NCBI RefSeq assembly: GCF_003337275.1
Contig: NZ_QPJQ01000034.1
Span: 1-53,116 of the forward strand
DNA: 53,116 nucleotides
Direction of reading: 5' to 3'
Source of the DNA: Marinomonas foliarum
Lineage (GTDB): Bacteria; Pseudomonadota; Gammaproteobacteria; Pseudomonadales; Marinomonadaceae
How positions within the stretch are numbered: the first letter of the stretch is position 1; each line of letters begins with the position of its first letter. The notes below the pieces were generated by a model. The model had not been told where the DNA came from. It ran no database searches and was given only the letters and a program-made list of their open reading frames with translations. The translations under genes and the position numbers were made by a program. Shown in pieces: positions 10,234 through 17,709 of this stretch.

Positions 10234-10276
10234 GTAAATTTACCGTAAGGTTACTAAAATACACGTAAGATTTACG
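10234..10276 (+). promoter_or_regulatory. Three tandem palindromes, candidate autoregulatory operator
   Basis: Seen directly: GTAAATTTAC at 10234, GTAAGGTTAC at 10245 and GTAAGATTTAC at 10265 (extended to CGTAA-gat-TTACG). All share GTAA and TTAC half sites. Their starts are 11 and 20 bp apart, about one and two helical turns, so bound proteins would sit on one face of the DNA. They lie 65-107 bp before a gene whose product ends in a ribbon-helix-helix-like domain, the DNA-binding fold that typically binds short tandem palindromes and represses its own gene. The link is inferred. Confidence 0.55.
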
Positions 10277-10340
10277 AAAAACTCTACACAGTAATATTTT
10301 GTATTTTTAAACAAAAAACAGTCAAAAAAGGATCGACCGC

Positions 10341-11240
10341 ATGATTAGAAGCAACGCTGAAGTTTTAGAAGCAGCATCAGAAAGAGAATGTGCCTTTTAT
10401 GCGGATTATTTACTGAAAACAATTAAAGGAAGCTCAGCAAGAAATTTACGAGGAGAGTCTCTCGAAGAACGTTTATCAAAACTCAACGAGGAACTAGAGA
10501 GTTTGATTAATAAAAATCGAGCACCTAAAAACTTCGCCTCGCAAATGCGTACCGCTTTTAGATCCATTCAACTTCCTTCGAGTTATTTCAGGTGGATTGA
10601 TAAAAAAGATGAGCGTTTATGCAACTGGTTATGGTGTCACTTAAAGCGCCTCACTAAAAAGCCGGAACTCGACACAGCCGACACCAATAATTCATTACAA
10701 TTACTGTCAAACAAAGCATTTATTATTGAAAGAGAAACACCGGCGGAAAGGCAAAGTGACGTATTAACAGCTTTTTATGATGGCGAAGCCGATCACAAGC
10801 AGCAACAAGACATCTTAGAAGCACTGAAAGTAAAATGGCAGGAGATACAGGCTAATAATACGCTGATCAATTGGCTAGAAGAAAACAACCCAGCACAATG
10901 GCATTGGGCATGGTCTTATCTACAAAATATCACACAAAGACCTTTAGAGCAGGCCTGGATACCGACCTCAGACACAGAAAAAAAAGCGGCAGTTATTGCT
11001 ACTATTGATTTATCTGATAACGTAGACCGTAAAGTATTAATCATTGATAAAATGAAGAAGGCTTGGAGCCAGAAAAAATTTCGTGAGAAATCTAGCGGCA
11101 AGAAACCTTATAGCATTAGCATGACTCTCAACACCAAACAAAAGCTCAATGCGCTAGCAGAAGACAGGAACATGAAAATCAATGAAATGATCGAATATCT
11201 GGTGAGGAGCGAATATAACAAGCGTGAAATCAACGAATAA
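10341..11240 (+). CDS. Unrecognised protein: tandem 93-residue repeats plus C-terminal ribbon-helix-helix-like domain
   Basis: I do not recognise this 299-residue protein as a named family. It holds two tandem repeats with a period of 93 residues. Residues 85-108 and 178-201 both match W-[IL]-[DE]-x8-W-x-W-x2-L-x2-[LI]-T-[KQ]-[KR]-P with identical spacing, and E-x3-E-R recurs at 39-44 and 132-137. A third copy seems to begin near 225 and then gives way to the tail. The tail (about 254-295: YSISMTLNTKQKLNALAEDRNMKINEMIEYLV) reads as a strand and two helices of a ribbon-helix-helix domain, reminiscent of the MatP tail. There is no signal peptide or membrane segment. The start has AAGGA 8 bases upstream. 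It is probably a DNA-binding architectural or regulatory protein; function unknown. Confidence 0.8.
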   Translation: MIRSNAEVLEAASERECAFYADYLLKTIKGSSARNLRGESLEERLSKLNEELESLINKNRAPKNFASQMRTAFRSIQLPSSYFRWIDKKDERLCNWLWCHLKRLTKKPELDTADTNNSLQLLSNKAFIIERETPAERQSDVLTAFYDGEADHKQQQDILEALKVKWQEIQANNTLINWLEENNPAQWHWAWSYLQNITQRPLEQAWIPTSDTEKKAAVIATIDLSDNVDRKVLIIDKMKKAWSQKKFREKSSGKKPYSISMTLNTKQKLNALAEDRNMKINEMIEYLVRSEYNKREINE

Positions 11241-11343
11241 GACAGTAATGGCAGGTAAACACGATTTCGTAACACCAGTGAAAAAGTCTATTTTCTATTC
11301 CTGGTTGTTTCATTAGCCACCTAATCACTGTATAACGAGCCGC

Positions 11344-12201
11344 ATGAAAATCCCTAAAAGAATACAACCACTCATCGAAGACGGCTTAGTAGACGAAGTA
11401 CTTCGACAATTAATGAGCGGAAAAGAAGCGACTGTCTACGTAGTTCGCTGCGGATCAGAGATCCGTTGCGCAAAAGTCTATAAAGAAGCCGGTAAACGCA
11501 GCTTTAAACAGGCTGTTCAATACCGTGAAGGCAGGAAAGTGCGCAATAGCCGTCGCTCTAGAGCGATGGAAAAAGGCTCTAAGTTTGGCCGCGATGAACA
11601 AGAAAACCTTTGGCAGAACGCCGAAGTCGACGCTTTATACCGATTGGCGGCGGCAGGTGTACGCGCCCCAACGCCTTATGGCTGCTTCGATGGCGTCTTA
11701 TTGATGGAGCTTGTCACCGATGATAGCGGCGATGTTGCTCCACGACTGAATGATGTTGTTCTCACCGCTGAACAAGCTAAACGCGATCACGACACCATCA
11801 TCAAAGACATTGTCCGCATGCTGTCTGCTGGCTTAATTCATGGTGATCTATCGGAATTCAACGTCTTAGTAGACTCCCATGGCCCTGTCATCATTGACCT
11901 TCCTCAAGCTGTCGACGCTGTCGCAAACAATAATGCTGAATGGATGCTAGAACGCGACGTAAACAACATGCGCAACTACTACGGCATGTTCGCACCAGAA
12001 CTATTGGAAACCAAATACGCCAAAGAAATGTGGGCGTTATTTGAAGCAGGCAAGCTAACCGCACACACGGAGTTAACTGGCCACTTCGAAGAACCGACCG
12101 AAGAAGCCGATGTGGACTCTGTTTTACAAGAAATCCAAGATGCCTTCGAGGAAGAGCAAGATAGGCTAGCTCGAATCAACAGCTCCGAGGATGAAGACTG
12201 A
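11344..12201 (+). CDS. RIO1-like serine protein kinase
   Basis: The 285-residue protein has the minimal RIO kinase fold: a glycine-poor ATP loop region with SGKEATVYVV and the lysine in CAKVYK, a RIO-type flexible region (GRKVRNSRRSR), catalytic loop IHGDLSEFNVLV and metal-binding IIDLPQAVD. The last 40 residues are very acidic. RIO kinases are best known in archaeal and eukaryotic ribosome maturation. Bacterial members are found mainly in proteobacteria and their substrates are poorly known. The nearby helicase may point to ribosome or RNA work, but the two genes are not in one operon. The ribosome site is weak. Confidence 0.9.
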   Translation: MKIPKRIQPLIEDGLVDEVLRQLMSGKEATVYVVRCGSEIRCAKVYKEAGKRSFKQAVQYREGRKVRNSRRSRAMEKGSKFGRDEQENLWQNAEVDALYRLAAAGVRAPTPYGCFDGVLLMELVTDDSGDVAPRLNDVVLTAEQAKRDHDTIIKDIVRMLSAGLIHGDLSEFNVLVDSHGPVIIDLPQAVDAVANNNAEWMLERDVNNMRNYYGMFAPELLETKYAKEMWALFEAGKLTAHTELTGHFEEPTEEADVDSVLQEIQDAFEEEQDRLARINSSEDED

Positions 12202-12225
12202 TCAATCAGGTACAGATTTTAATTC

Positions 12226-12780
12226 TTACCCCAAGAGGGCAACAGCCATGTCTTTTGCCCTCTTGGCCGCATCTAAGTCACCTGCAACGTAAGCTTGGGC
12301 AATCGCTCCTTCCTTCAACAGACTGATACTCTGCGCTAAATCAACTGCAGATAATTCCGATGAATGACCGACAAGGTTTGCTTGGATAAAAGACGTTATA
12401 TTTTGCTTATGGCGCTGACAAATGTCATTCACCATGTGATCAGAAAATTCACCATTCGCTTTGACAAAAAAACAGCCTTTGAAGGGAAGCAATACGTCCA
12501 CTCTATCGTGAAACCAGTCATCTAGCGCATCAAACAAGCCTAAAACGGCGAATTTCCCATCGCCAGCCGACATCATTCGAGCCGTTAACCAGTCCATAAA
12601 TATTTGGTCACGATAGATCAATACCGCCTCTATCAATGCCTCTTTACTTGCAAAATGATGATACAAGGTTTTCTTCGCCACACCCGCTTCAGCCAAAATA
12701 GTGTTGACTCCAACCGCATGAATACCATGCAGATAAAAAAGCTTAAACGCCGTGTGTATTAATAAATCAGGTTTCGTCAC
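12226..12780 (-). CDS. TetR-family transcriptional regulator
   Basis: The 184-residue protein has a classic TetR N-terminal HTH (ALF-like start, then GVNTILAEAGVAKKTLYHHFASKEALI) and a variable helical ligand domain. It starts with GTG, supported by GGAG 7 bases upstream. It is divergent from the HPP membrane-protein gene with 112 bp between them. That gap contains two palindromic elements, so it likely represses that gene and itself. The inducer is unknown. Confidence 0.92.
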   Translation of the reverse strand: MTKPDLLIHTAFKLFYLHGIHAVGVNTILAEAGVAKKTLYHHFASKEALIEAVLIYRDQIFMDWLTARMMSAGDGKFAVLGLFDALDDWFHDRVDVLLPFKGCFFVKANGEFSDHMVNDICQRHKQNITSFIQANLVGHSSELSAVDLAQSISLLKEGAIAQAYVAGDLDAAKRAKDMAVALLG

Positions 12781-12823
12781 TTCTCTTCTCCCTCACTTAA
12801 AATGAATATTGACATGGGTGAAC

Positions 12824-12860
12824 AGACTTGTCTACCATCAGGGAGACAGATCAGTCTCCC
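12824..12860. promoter_or_regulatory. Candidate TetR operators between divergent genes
   Basis: A perfect palindrome AGACTTGTCT-like core (12824-12833, AGAC-tt-GTCT) is followed by GGGAGACAGATCAGTCTCCC (12841-12860), symmetric at 18 of 20 positions. Both share AGAC/GTCT half sites. They lie between the TetR-type gene and the HPP gene, where a TetR dimer would bind. Confidence 0.5.
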
Positions 12861-12892
12861 ACTGATTATTTGAACCTTAGGGGAATACATTC

Positions 12893-13391
12893 ATGTTATC
12901 GAGATTTTTTCGATCATCTTACCAATCAAGATACTTCACTATCGGCTTGGCAGGAATAGGAGCAACCCTATGTATATTTATGATTGCTCAAGGCGCTCAA
13001 TTTGCACCAGAGTATCTTGGAGTCATGGCCCCTTTTGGCGCGACCATGGTCATTTTATTTGCTTTACCAAATAGCCCATTAGCTCAACCCAAAAACATTC
13101 TAGGAGGCCATCTACTAACGACAACCATAGGGCTGATTAGCTTACAATTTTGGGACGTGACACCACTAACAATGGCCGTAAGTGTTGGCGTTGGTGTTTC
13201 CTTGATGATGCTAACCAATACATTACACCCCCCCCGCAGGCGCTAATCCGCTTCTAGTATTATCAATCAATGCGTCATGGGGATTTTTGCTTTCACCGGT
13301 TCTATCTGGCTGCCTGCTTATTATTCTATTTGGTTGGTTTTATCATAACTGGATCTCACGCATTGGTTACCCAATAAAGCCAACTAAGTAA
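12893..13391 (+). pseudogene. HPP-family membrane protein, frameshifted in a C8 run
   Basis: The first frame gives 117 residues and ends abruptly just after LHPP. Removing one C from the run of eight at 13228-13235 restores HPPAGANPLLVLSINASWGF and then an unbroken frame to a stop at 13389-13391, for a protein of about 165 residues. The HPPAGA motif is the family signature, so the frameshift is certain relative to the family. Four membrane segments are visible over both parts. Some HPP-family proteins have been linked to nitrite transport. The shift could be a true mutation, reversible slippage (phase variation) or a homopolymer sequencing error. The gene is divergent from a TetR regulator. 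Confidence 0.85.
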
Positions 13392-13460
13392 ACGAGACAT
13401 ACGATAGACACAGGTTTACAGGATTTTTTACTGCTGGCTCTTTTTTAACCAAGCGTTTCA

Positions 13461-13468
13461 TGTATAAT
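13461..13468 (+). promoter_or_regulatory. Probable promoter -10 element for yhhQ
   Basis: TGTATAAT is a perfect -10 hexamer preceded by TG. It lies 123 bp before the yhhQ start, leaving a leader of about 115 nt. That leader contains two stem-loops (around 13480-13498, TTTGACC/GGTCAGA; and 13530-13550, ATTAAAAGC/GCTTTTTAAT) and then the riboswitch. Confidence 0.5.
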
Positions 13469-13550
13469 CTCGCTCCGCATTTGACCTTATGGTCAGATGT
13501 ATAAAATAGAAAACACTGAAAGTTCGTCAATTAAAAGCGAGCTTTTTAAT

Positions 13551-13583
13551 TTGGGTTCCCTCACCCCAAGCAAACGAAAAAGG
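13551..13583 (+). ncRNA. preQ1-I riboswitch controlling yhhQ translation
   Basis: The 33-nt element aligns closely with the compact preQ1-I aptamer of the Thermoanaerobacter type. P1 is TTGGG (13551-13555) with CCCAA (13565-13569). The C at 13564 directly before the 3' strand is at the place of the ligand-pairing cytosine. An A-rich tail GCAAACGAAAAAGG ends in GG, which can pair with CC in loop 1 (13558-13560) to make the pseudoknot. The GG is part of the AAGG ribosome site 7 bases before the ATG, so ligand binding would hide the ribosome site (translational OFF switch). The downstream gene encodes the queuosine-precursor transporter, the expected target. Found by eye; no covariance search done. 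Confidence 0.85.
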
Positions 13584-13590
13584 CCACAAT

Positions 13591-14256
13591 ATGAGTACGT
13601 TCACATCTGAGCAAAAAGGCAAGGCGCTTTGCTACCTTGCAATGTTCCACCTACTAATCATTGCTTCAAGCAATTATCTAGTACAAATCCCTTTCACCGT
13701 TGCGGGTTTTCACACCACATGGGGTGCATTTACCTTTCCGTTTATCTTTTTGGCAACGGATCTAACCGTTAGAATCTTCGGCGCCGCTTTAGCGAGAAAA
13801 ATCATTTTTCTAGTGATGATTCCATCGTTAATCGTGTCTTATGTGCTATCGGTAGTCTTTGCGCAGGGACAGTTTCAAGGCTTCGGAGCACTCGCTTCAT
13901 TCAACGAGTTCGTTGGCCGTATTGCCATAGCAAGCTTAATGGCTTATCTGCTAGGTCAAGTTCTTGATATTCAGGTATTTAATCGACTTCGCCAGTTAAA
14001 AGCATGGTGGGTCGCTCCTGCAGCGTCAACCGTATTTGGCAACGGATTAGACACCTTGGCATTCTTTGGGATCGCCTTCTACCAAAGCCCTGATGCATTT
14101 ATGGCGGAACATTGGCAAGCTATTGCACTGGCTGATTTCGGCTTTAAGCTGATCATCAGTCTTGGACTATTTATCCCAATGTATGGCGTGTTATTGAATT
14201 ACTTAACGAAAAAGCTCACCGCGATTAAGCCAGACTTCAAGCTAGCCAACGCATAA
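13591..14256 (+). CDS. yhhQ: Queuosine precursor (preQ0/preQ1) transporter YhhQ
   Basis: The 221-residue inner-membrane protein has about six hydrophobic segments and matches the YhhQ/VUT (COG1738) family: ALCYLAMFHLLIIASSNYLVQIPF at the start, the FPFIFLATDLTVRIFG stretch and the FGNGLDTLAFFGIAF stretch. YhhQ of E. coli imports the 7-deazaguanine precursors preQ0 and preQ1 for tRNA queuosine synthesis. The preQ1-I aptamer ending in its ribosome site supports the substrate independently. It is a single-gene unit with a strong terminator. Confidence 0.93.
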   Translation: MSTFTSEQKGKALCYLAMFHLLIIASSNYLVQIPFTVAGFHTTWGAFTFPFIFLATDLTVRIFGAALARKIIFLVMIPSLIVSYVLSVVFAQGQFQGFGALASFNEFVGRIAIASLMAYLLGQVLDIQVFNRLRQLKAWWVAPAASTVFGNGLDTLAFFGIAFYQSPDAFMAEHWQAIALADFGFKLIISLGLFIPMYGVLLNYLTKKLTAIKPDFKLANA

Positions 14257-14264
14257 AATAGTTT

Positions 14265-14300
14265 AAAAAAGGCCTATTTGATCAGAAATAGGCCTTTTTT
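14265..14300. terminator. Bidirectional terminator between yhhQ and the YgjP-like gene
   Basis: A perfect 15-bp inverted repeat (AAAAAAGGCCTATTT / AAATAGGCCTTTTTT, 6-nt loop) sits between two convergent genes. It has a T tract on both strands. Confidence 0.92.
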
Positions 14301-14329
14301 ATGTTCGCTCTCTGCTTCCTTCCACTGAC

Positions 14330-14845
14330 TTACCATAAGTCGCCGAATCGTTCTCGATGACTCAAATATAAGCGCAAATCAAACTCCAGTTGATGATAAT
14401 CCGCTTCCATATAACAGCACAGCTTATAGAACGCCTTGTTGTGATCTTTTTCTTTAAGATGCGCCAACTCATGTACCAAGATCATTTTTAATAACGGCTC
14501 AGGAATACGCCGAAACAAAGATGAGATACGAATTTCATGTTTCGCTTTTAGCTTGCTGCCCTGCATTCTAGAGACAAAAGTATGTAAGCCAAGCGCGTTA
14601 TTAATAATATGGATTTTGTCATCATAAATGACTTTGCTAATCGGCGGCGAACTGCGCATAAAATCGTTCTTCAAAGCCATCGCATAATCATACAAAGCTC
14701 GAGGGCCGTTTAACGTGTGAGCTACTGGGTATTTTTTTAATAACCACTCACCAGACTTCTCCGAGTCCAACAAGGTTTGTGCTTGCTGTTGAACCTGTGC
14801 GCTGTAAGCGCCAAGATAGTTTTTAAACCCAGTATTCTGACTCAT
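14330..14845 (-). CDS. YgjP-like (DUF45/SprT-related) zinc metallopeptidase-fold protein
   Basis: The 171-residue cytoplasmic protein has the zinc-binding pattern HELAH (125-129) followed by H135, the HExxHxxxxxH form of YgjP-type and WLM-type peptidases, inside the family context ILVHELAHLKEKDHNKAFY. Family members are annotated as putative metal-dependent hydrolases; YgjP-like members are also named UTP pyrophosphatase in databases. The natural substrate is unclear. It is convergent with yhhQ and shares its terminator. Confidence 0.87.
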   Translation of the reverse strand: MSQNTGFKNYLGAYSAQVQQQAQTLLDSEKSGEWLLKKYPVAHTLNGPRALYDYAMALKNDFMRSSPPISKVIYDDKIHIINNALGLHTFVSRMQGSKLKAKHEIRISSLFRRIPEPLLKMILVHELAHLKEKDHNKAFYKLCCYMEADYHQLEFDLRLYLSHRERFGDLW

Positions 14846-14908
14846 AGACTCTATCGATCACGTATTTTAAGGCCGACAATCTTCGCAGAGTTATTGAAAA
14901 AACACCAT

Positions 14909-15679
14909 TCAAGAACTTAACAGTGGACTCAAATCTTGCCACAGCTGTGGGCTCGCAGCCCAAACCTGGTTACCGTTTAACAACCCATCGTTCTTAAGAA
15001 AGTCCGTCACTTGACCGCCTGCCTCTTCGATTAACAGCAAGCCCGCCAACGCATCCCAACTGTTTAAATGAGACTCAAAATAGCCATGAACCAGTCCAGA
15101 TGACACATGAGCCAGCATGAGAGCGCCCGCGCCAAAGCGTCGGTATTCGATATTCTGTTTATCCAACATCAAGATAAGATCGCAATATTCTTGTACTGGT
15201 CGGCGATTAGACCGCCCTAATCCCAGAAGTGCTTGACCTTTTTTAGGCTCATGAATAGTTAATTGAACGCCATTCAAATACGCACCTTGACCTTTCTTGG
15301 CAATAAAAAACTCCTCTCTATCCGGCGCATAAACAAAGCCCATCTGGGTTTCGTTGTGTTTTACATAAGCGACGGAAACACACCAATAGTCCATACCTTG
15401 AAGGTAATTAGTGGTGCCATCAATAGGGTCAATCACCCAGACTCCACTGTTTTCTGGGGTTGAAGCCTGAACCAGACCACTTTCTTCTCCCAAAAAACCA
15501 TCGTCTGGGAATAGGCCTCGAATCACTTCTTTTAACTCTGCTTCAACCGCAACATCTGCCTGAGAGACAAAATCTTGCCGACTTTTTGTGGTTACTGACA
15601 ATCCAGACTGACGAAGGCTTTGAGCACGTTTGCCAGCCGCTCTAATTGCGGTTTCTAAAATCTGATAGCTATCTTGCAT
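14909..15679 (-). CDS. Inositol-monophosphatase-family phosphatase
   Basis: The 256-residue protein carries the family metal and phosphate motifs: FLGEESG, WVIDPIDGTTNY and the C-terminal WDALAGLLLIEEAGG. It is a Mg2+-dependent, lithium-sensitive-type phosphomonoesterase acting on inositol phosphate, a sugar phosphate or PAP-like substrate. The start overlaps the upstream LacI gene by 11 bp, with AAGGA 9 bases before the ATG. It belongs to the operon MBL hydrolase - LacI - IMPase, divergent from an ABC importer, so its substrate is probably the compound imported. SuhB-type housekeeping function is less likely in this setting. Confidence 0.92.
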   Translation of the reverse strand: MQDSYQILETAIRAAGKRAQSLRQSGLSVTTKSRQDFVSQADVAVEAELKEVIRGLFPDDGFLGEESGLVQASTPENSGVWVIDPIDGTTNYLQGMDYWCVSVAYVKHNETQMGFVYAPDREEFFIAKKGQGAYLNGVQLTIHEPKKGQALLGLGRSNRRPVQEYCDLILMLDKQNIEYRRFGAGALMLAHVSSGLVHGYFESHLNSWDALAGLLLIEEAGGQVTDFLKNDGLLNGNQVWAASPQLWQDLSPLLSS

Positions 15680-16730
15680 GTTCTTTTGTCCTTATGCTGG
15701 TCAATTCAAAGTCTGGCGAGGTATTTCTAATCACCAATTTGACCGGTATTTCTTCTATAGTTTGATCAATATAGGGATCTTGCCCCCTGGCTTCCAAGCA
15801 AGATAAGACACGCTTCGCGGTTTCCTCGACATCTTGATGAATCGTCGTCAAGCGATAACTGTATTGCGCAGTTTGCGGCGTATTATCAAAGCCAATGATG
15901 TGAAAGTCTTGGGGGGCATCAAAACCATTTTCTCGCATCCCATCCAAAAAGCCGCAGGCCAGCTGAGCATTAGCACAAAACACACCATCGACTTTCCCAC
16001 CTTCAGCACAAAAGACGTGAGCTGCTTGCCTTCCTCCTTCATATCCATCCATGTCGGCGACAATATGAAGTAAATCGCTCTCATCACATAGACCTATCTC
16101 AGCCGTGGCCTGACAAAACATCTCACCACGGTTGATACCAGACCAAGTAGAGTCTTTATAATTCAGCCAAGCAATAGACGAGCAGCCACAACGCACAAAC
16201 TGCTCCGCAACAAGAACGGCTGCCATTTTATTGTCGGAACAGACAAAATCCACATCAGGGATATCCATATGACGATTAATGCCGACGACAGGAATATTAT
16301 GTTGTACGCACTCTTTAACCAATTCCACTGGTGGCTGGCCGGATGTGACGACCACTCCCGACACACGAAATTGCGTAAAGCGCCGAATGGTCATTTCCAA
16401 TTCGTCCGCATCACGCACTTCTGTAACGAGGGCTTGATAGCCCTTACGCTGAATTTCACTCAACAAGCCCTCAAGCAAACTGCTACGAAAAGGATCACTT
16501 AAGCGCGCCACCACCACACCGACTAACTGGCTGCGTTTACGGTTTAAACCCTGAGCCAAAAAATTGACTTGATAACCCAACTCATTCGCCGCCTGTAATA
16601 TTTTTTCGCGGGTTTCGCGAGCCACATTGCCTTGATCGCTAAACACGCGAGACACAGACGCACGAGACACGCCAGCGAGTTTCGCAACATCTTCGGCAGA
16701 CACAGATCGGCCACCCCGAGAATCGCTCAC
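15669..16730 (-). CDS. LacI-family transcriptional regulator
   Basis: The 353-residue protein has the LacI HTH (SAEDVAKLAGVSRASVSRVFS) with the hinge region, and a periplasmic-binding-protein-like sugar domain (VVVARLSDPFRSSLLEGLL, IIGFDNTPQTAQYSYRLTTI). It starts with GTG, whose bases overlap the stop of the preceding gene (GTGA), with AAGGAGG 6 bases upstream. It most likely represses the divergent ABC operon and its own operon through the 14-bp palindrome between them. The effector is probably the transported substrate or a product of it. Confidence 0.94.
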   Translation of the reverse strand: MSDSRGGRSVSAEDVAKLAGVSRASVSRVFSDQGNVARETREKILQAANELGYQVNFLAQGLNRKRSQLVGVVVARLSDPFRSSLLEGLLSEIQRKGYQALVTEVRDADELEMTIRRFTQFRVSGVVVTSGQPPVELVKECVQHNIPVVGINRHMDIPDVDFVCSDNKMAAVLVAEQFVRCGCSSIAWLNYKDSTWSGINRGEMFCQATAEIGLCDESDLLHIVADMDGYEGGRQAAHVFCAEGGKVDGVFCANAQLACGFLDGMRENGFDAPQDFHIIGFDNTPQTAQYSYRLTTIHQDVEETAKRVLSCLEARGQDPYIDQTIEEIPVKLVIRNTSPDFELTSIRTKEHAR

Positions 16731-17524
16731 ACTTTTCCTCCTTGTCCTATTGAAAGAGAATCAAAGGCATGATGACTAAGGTCGATATCGTCTAAATCCA
16801 GCAGCAGACCATCTCGACTCAAAAACATGTCAGGAATATCCCTCACAGCTTGCAATAAACTCGGTATCGCCTCATCAAAACAATGATAAATCCCCAACGC
16901 CTTAGCACCAGTGTCCACAAGCAAGCGCTCACAACCTGGCAAATCCCCATGAGAGGAGTCATTAGATAAAGCCTCAAAAGACGCGCATTCCTGAAAAGCC
17001 ATGTCCACATCTTTCATCAACGACTGGCTAGCAGCAGTAGGACGACCATCTCCACTGTAAAACAAGGTTTTTTCATCGGCCGTAATTCGAATCGCTTTGT
17101 TCGCCATTTCATGCTGAGTGTTCGCTGTGCGGATGTGCCAGTGCTTCCATTCGAATTGGTCCGCAATGTCCTGCCAATGAATCTCAAAACACACCTGAGT
17201 TTCCGGCCACACAGCCAACTCCACCAGCGCTTTTAGAGGCTGCTGCTGTTCGGCTTGGCAAAAAATAGTCAAAGGCTCCGTGCGATTGAAACTTTTCCAT
17301 TGGTTAATCAACGCGGCTAAACCTGAGCTATGGTCTGGATGTATGTGCGTAAAATAAATTACCTGAATATCATTCACACCAATACTTCTCTGCCAAATCG
17401 CACGTGGCACCGTTGGCCCACAATCGATAAGCCATTGGTTTTGCTGACAATCTATAATTCTAATCGAGGAGGTATTGTTGCGTTTAGAGAACGCACTACC
17501 ACTACCAATTACGTCAATTTTCAT
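16727..17524 (-). CDS. Metallo-beta-lactamase-fold hydrolase, RNase Z/PhnP-like
   Basis: The 265-residue cytoplasmic protein begins with the KIDVIGSGSAF strand typical of RNase Z/PhnP-type proteins. It has the metal-binding THIHPDH (60-65), a later H in TQHEMANKAIRI, the Asp in FYSGDGRP and a His in LGIYHCFDE. Proteins of this branch are phosphodiesterases (tRNA 3' processing, or cyclic ribose phosphate opening in PhnP). It heads the operon with LacI and the IMPase-family phosphatase. A pathway phosphodiester bond followed by phosphomonoester removal would suit the pair. Substrate unknown. Confidence 0.87.
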   Translation of the reverse strand: MKIDVIGSGSAFSKRNNTSSIRIIDCQQNQWLIDCGPTVPRAIWQRSIGVNDIQVIYFTHIHPDHSSGLAALINQWKSFNRTEPLTIFCQAEQQQPLKALVELAVWPETQVCFEIHWQDIADQFEWKHWHIRTANTQHEMANKAIRITADEKTLFYSGDGRPTAASQSLMKDVDMAFQECASFEALSNDSSHGDLPGCERLLVDTGAKALGIYHCFDEAIPSLLQAVRDIPDMFLSRDGLLLDLDDIDLSHHAFDSLSIGQGGKV

Positions 17525-17630
17525 ACTGCCTCACCAAGATGTCTTTTTAGCTTAATTAAATTGTCATAAAGATCCGACAAAGTAGGCCACCATAATGTCG
17601 GTTAGAGATTGCATTTTTTTTACAAATCAC

Positions 17631-17644
17631 TGAACACGTGTTCA
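17631..17644. promoter_or_regulatory. LacI-type operator: 14-bp perfect palindrome
   Basis: TGAACACGTGTTCA is a perfect palindrome with a central CG, the form bound by many LacI/PurR-family repressors. It sits in the 185-bp gap between the LacI-containing operon and the ABC operon. CCGACA/TGTCGG hexamers also recur at 17574, 17596 (inverted) and 17672 in the same gap. Confidence 0.7.
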
Positions 17645-17709
17645 TTTGTTAAAAAAACTTCAAAAATCCTACCGACACTCGTTTTATCGGTTTGGAGAAA
17701 AGACAAGGC

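Larger units (their letters stand above)
10005..10340. other. Intergenic region with terminator and operator-like repeats
   Basis: This stretch separates the helicase gene from the repeat/RHH gene. It contains the helicase terminator (10047-10089), an AT-rich block, and three tandem GTAA...TTAC palindromes (10234-10276) just before the downstream gene. No gene is seen. Confidence 0.6.
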
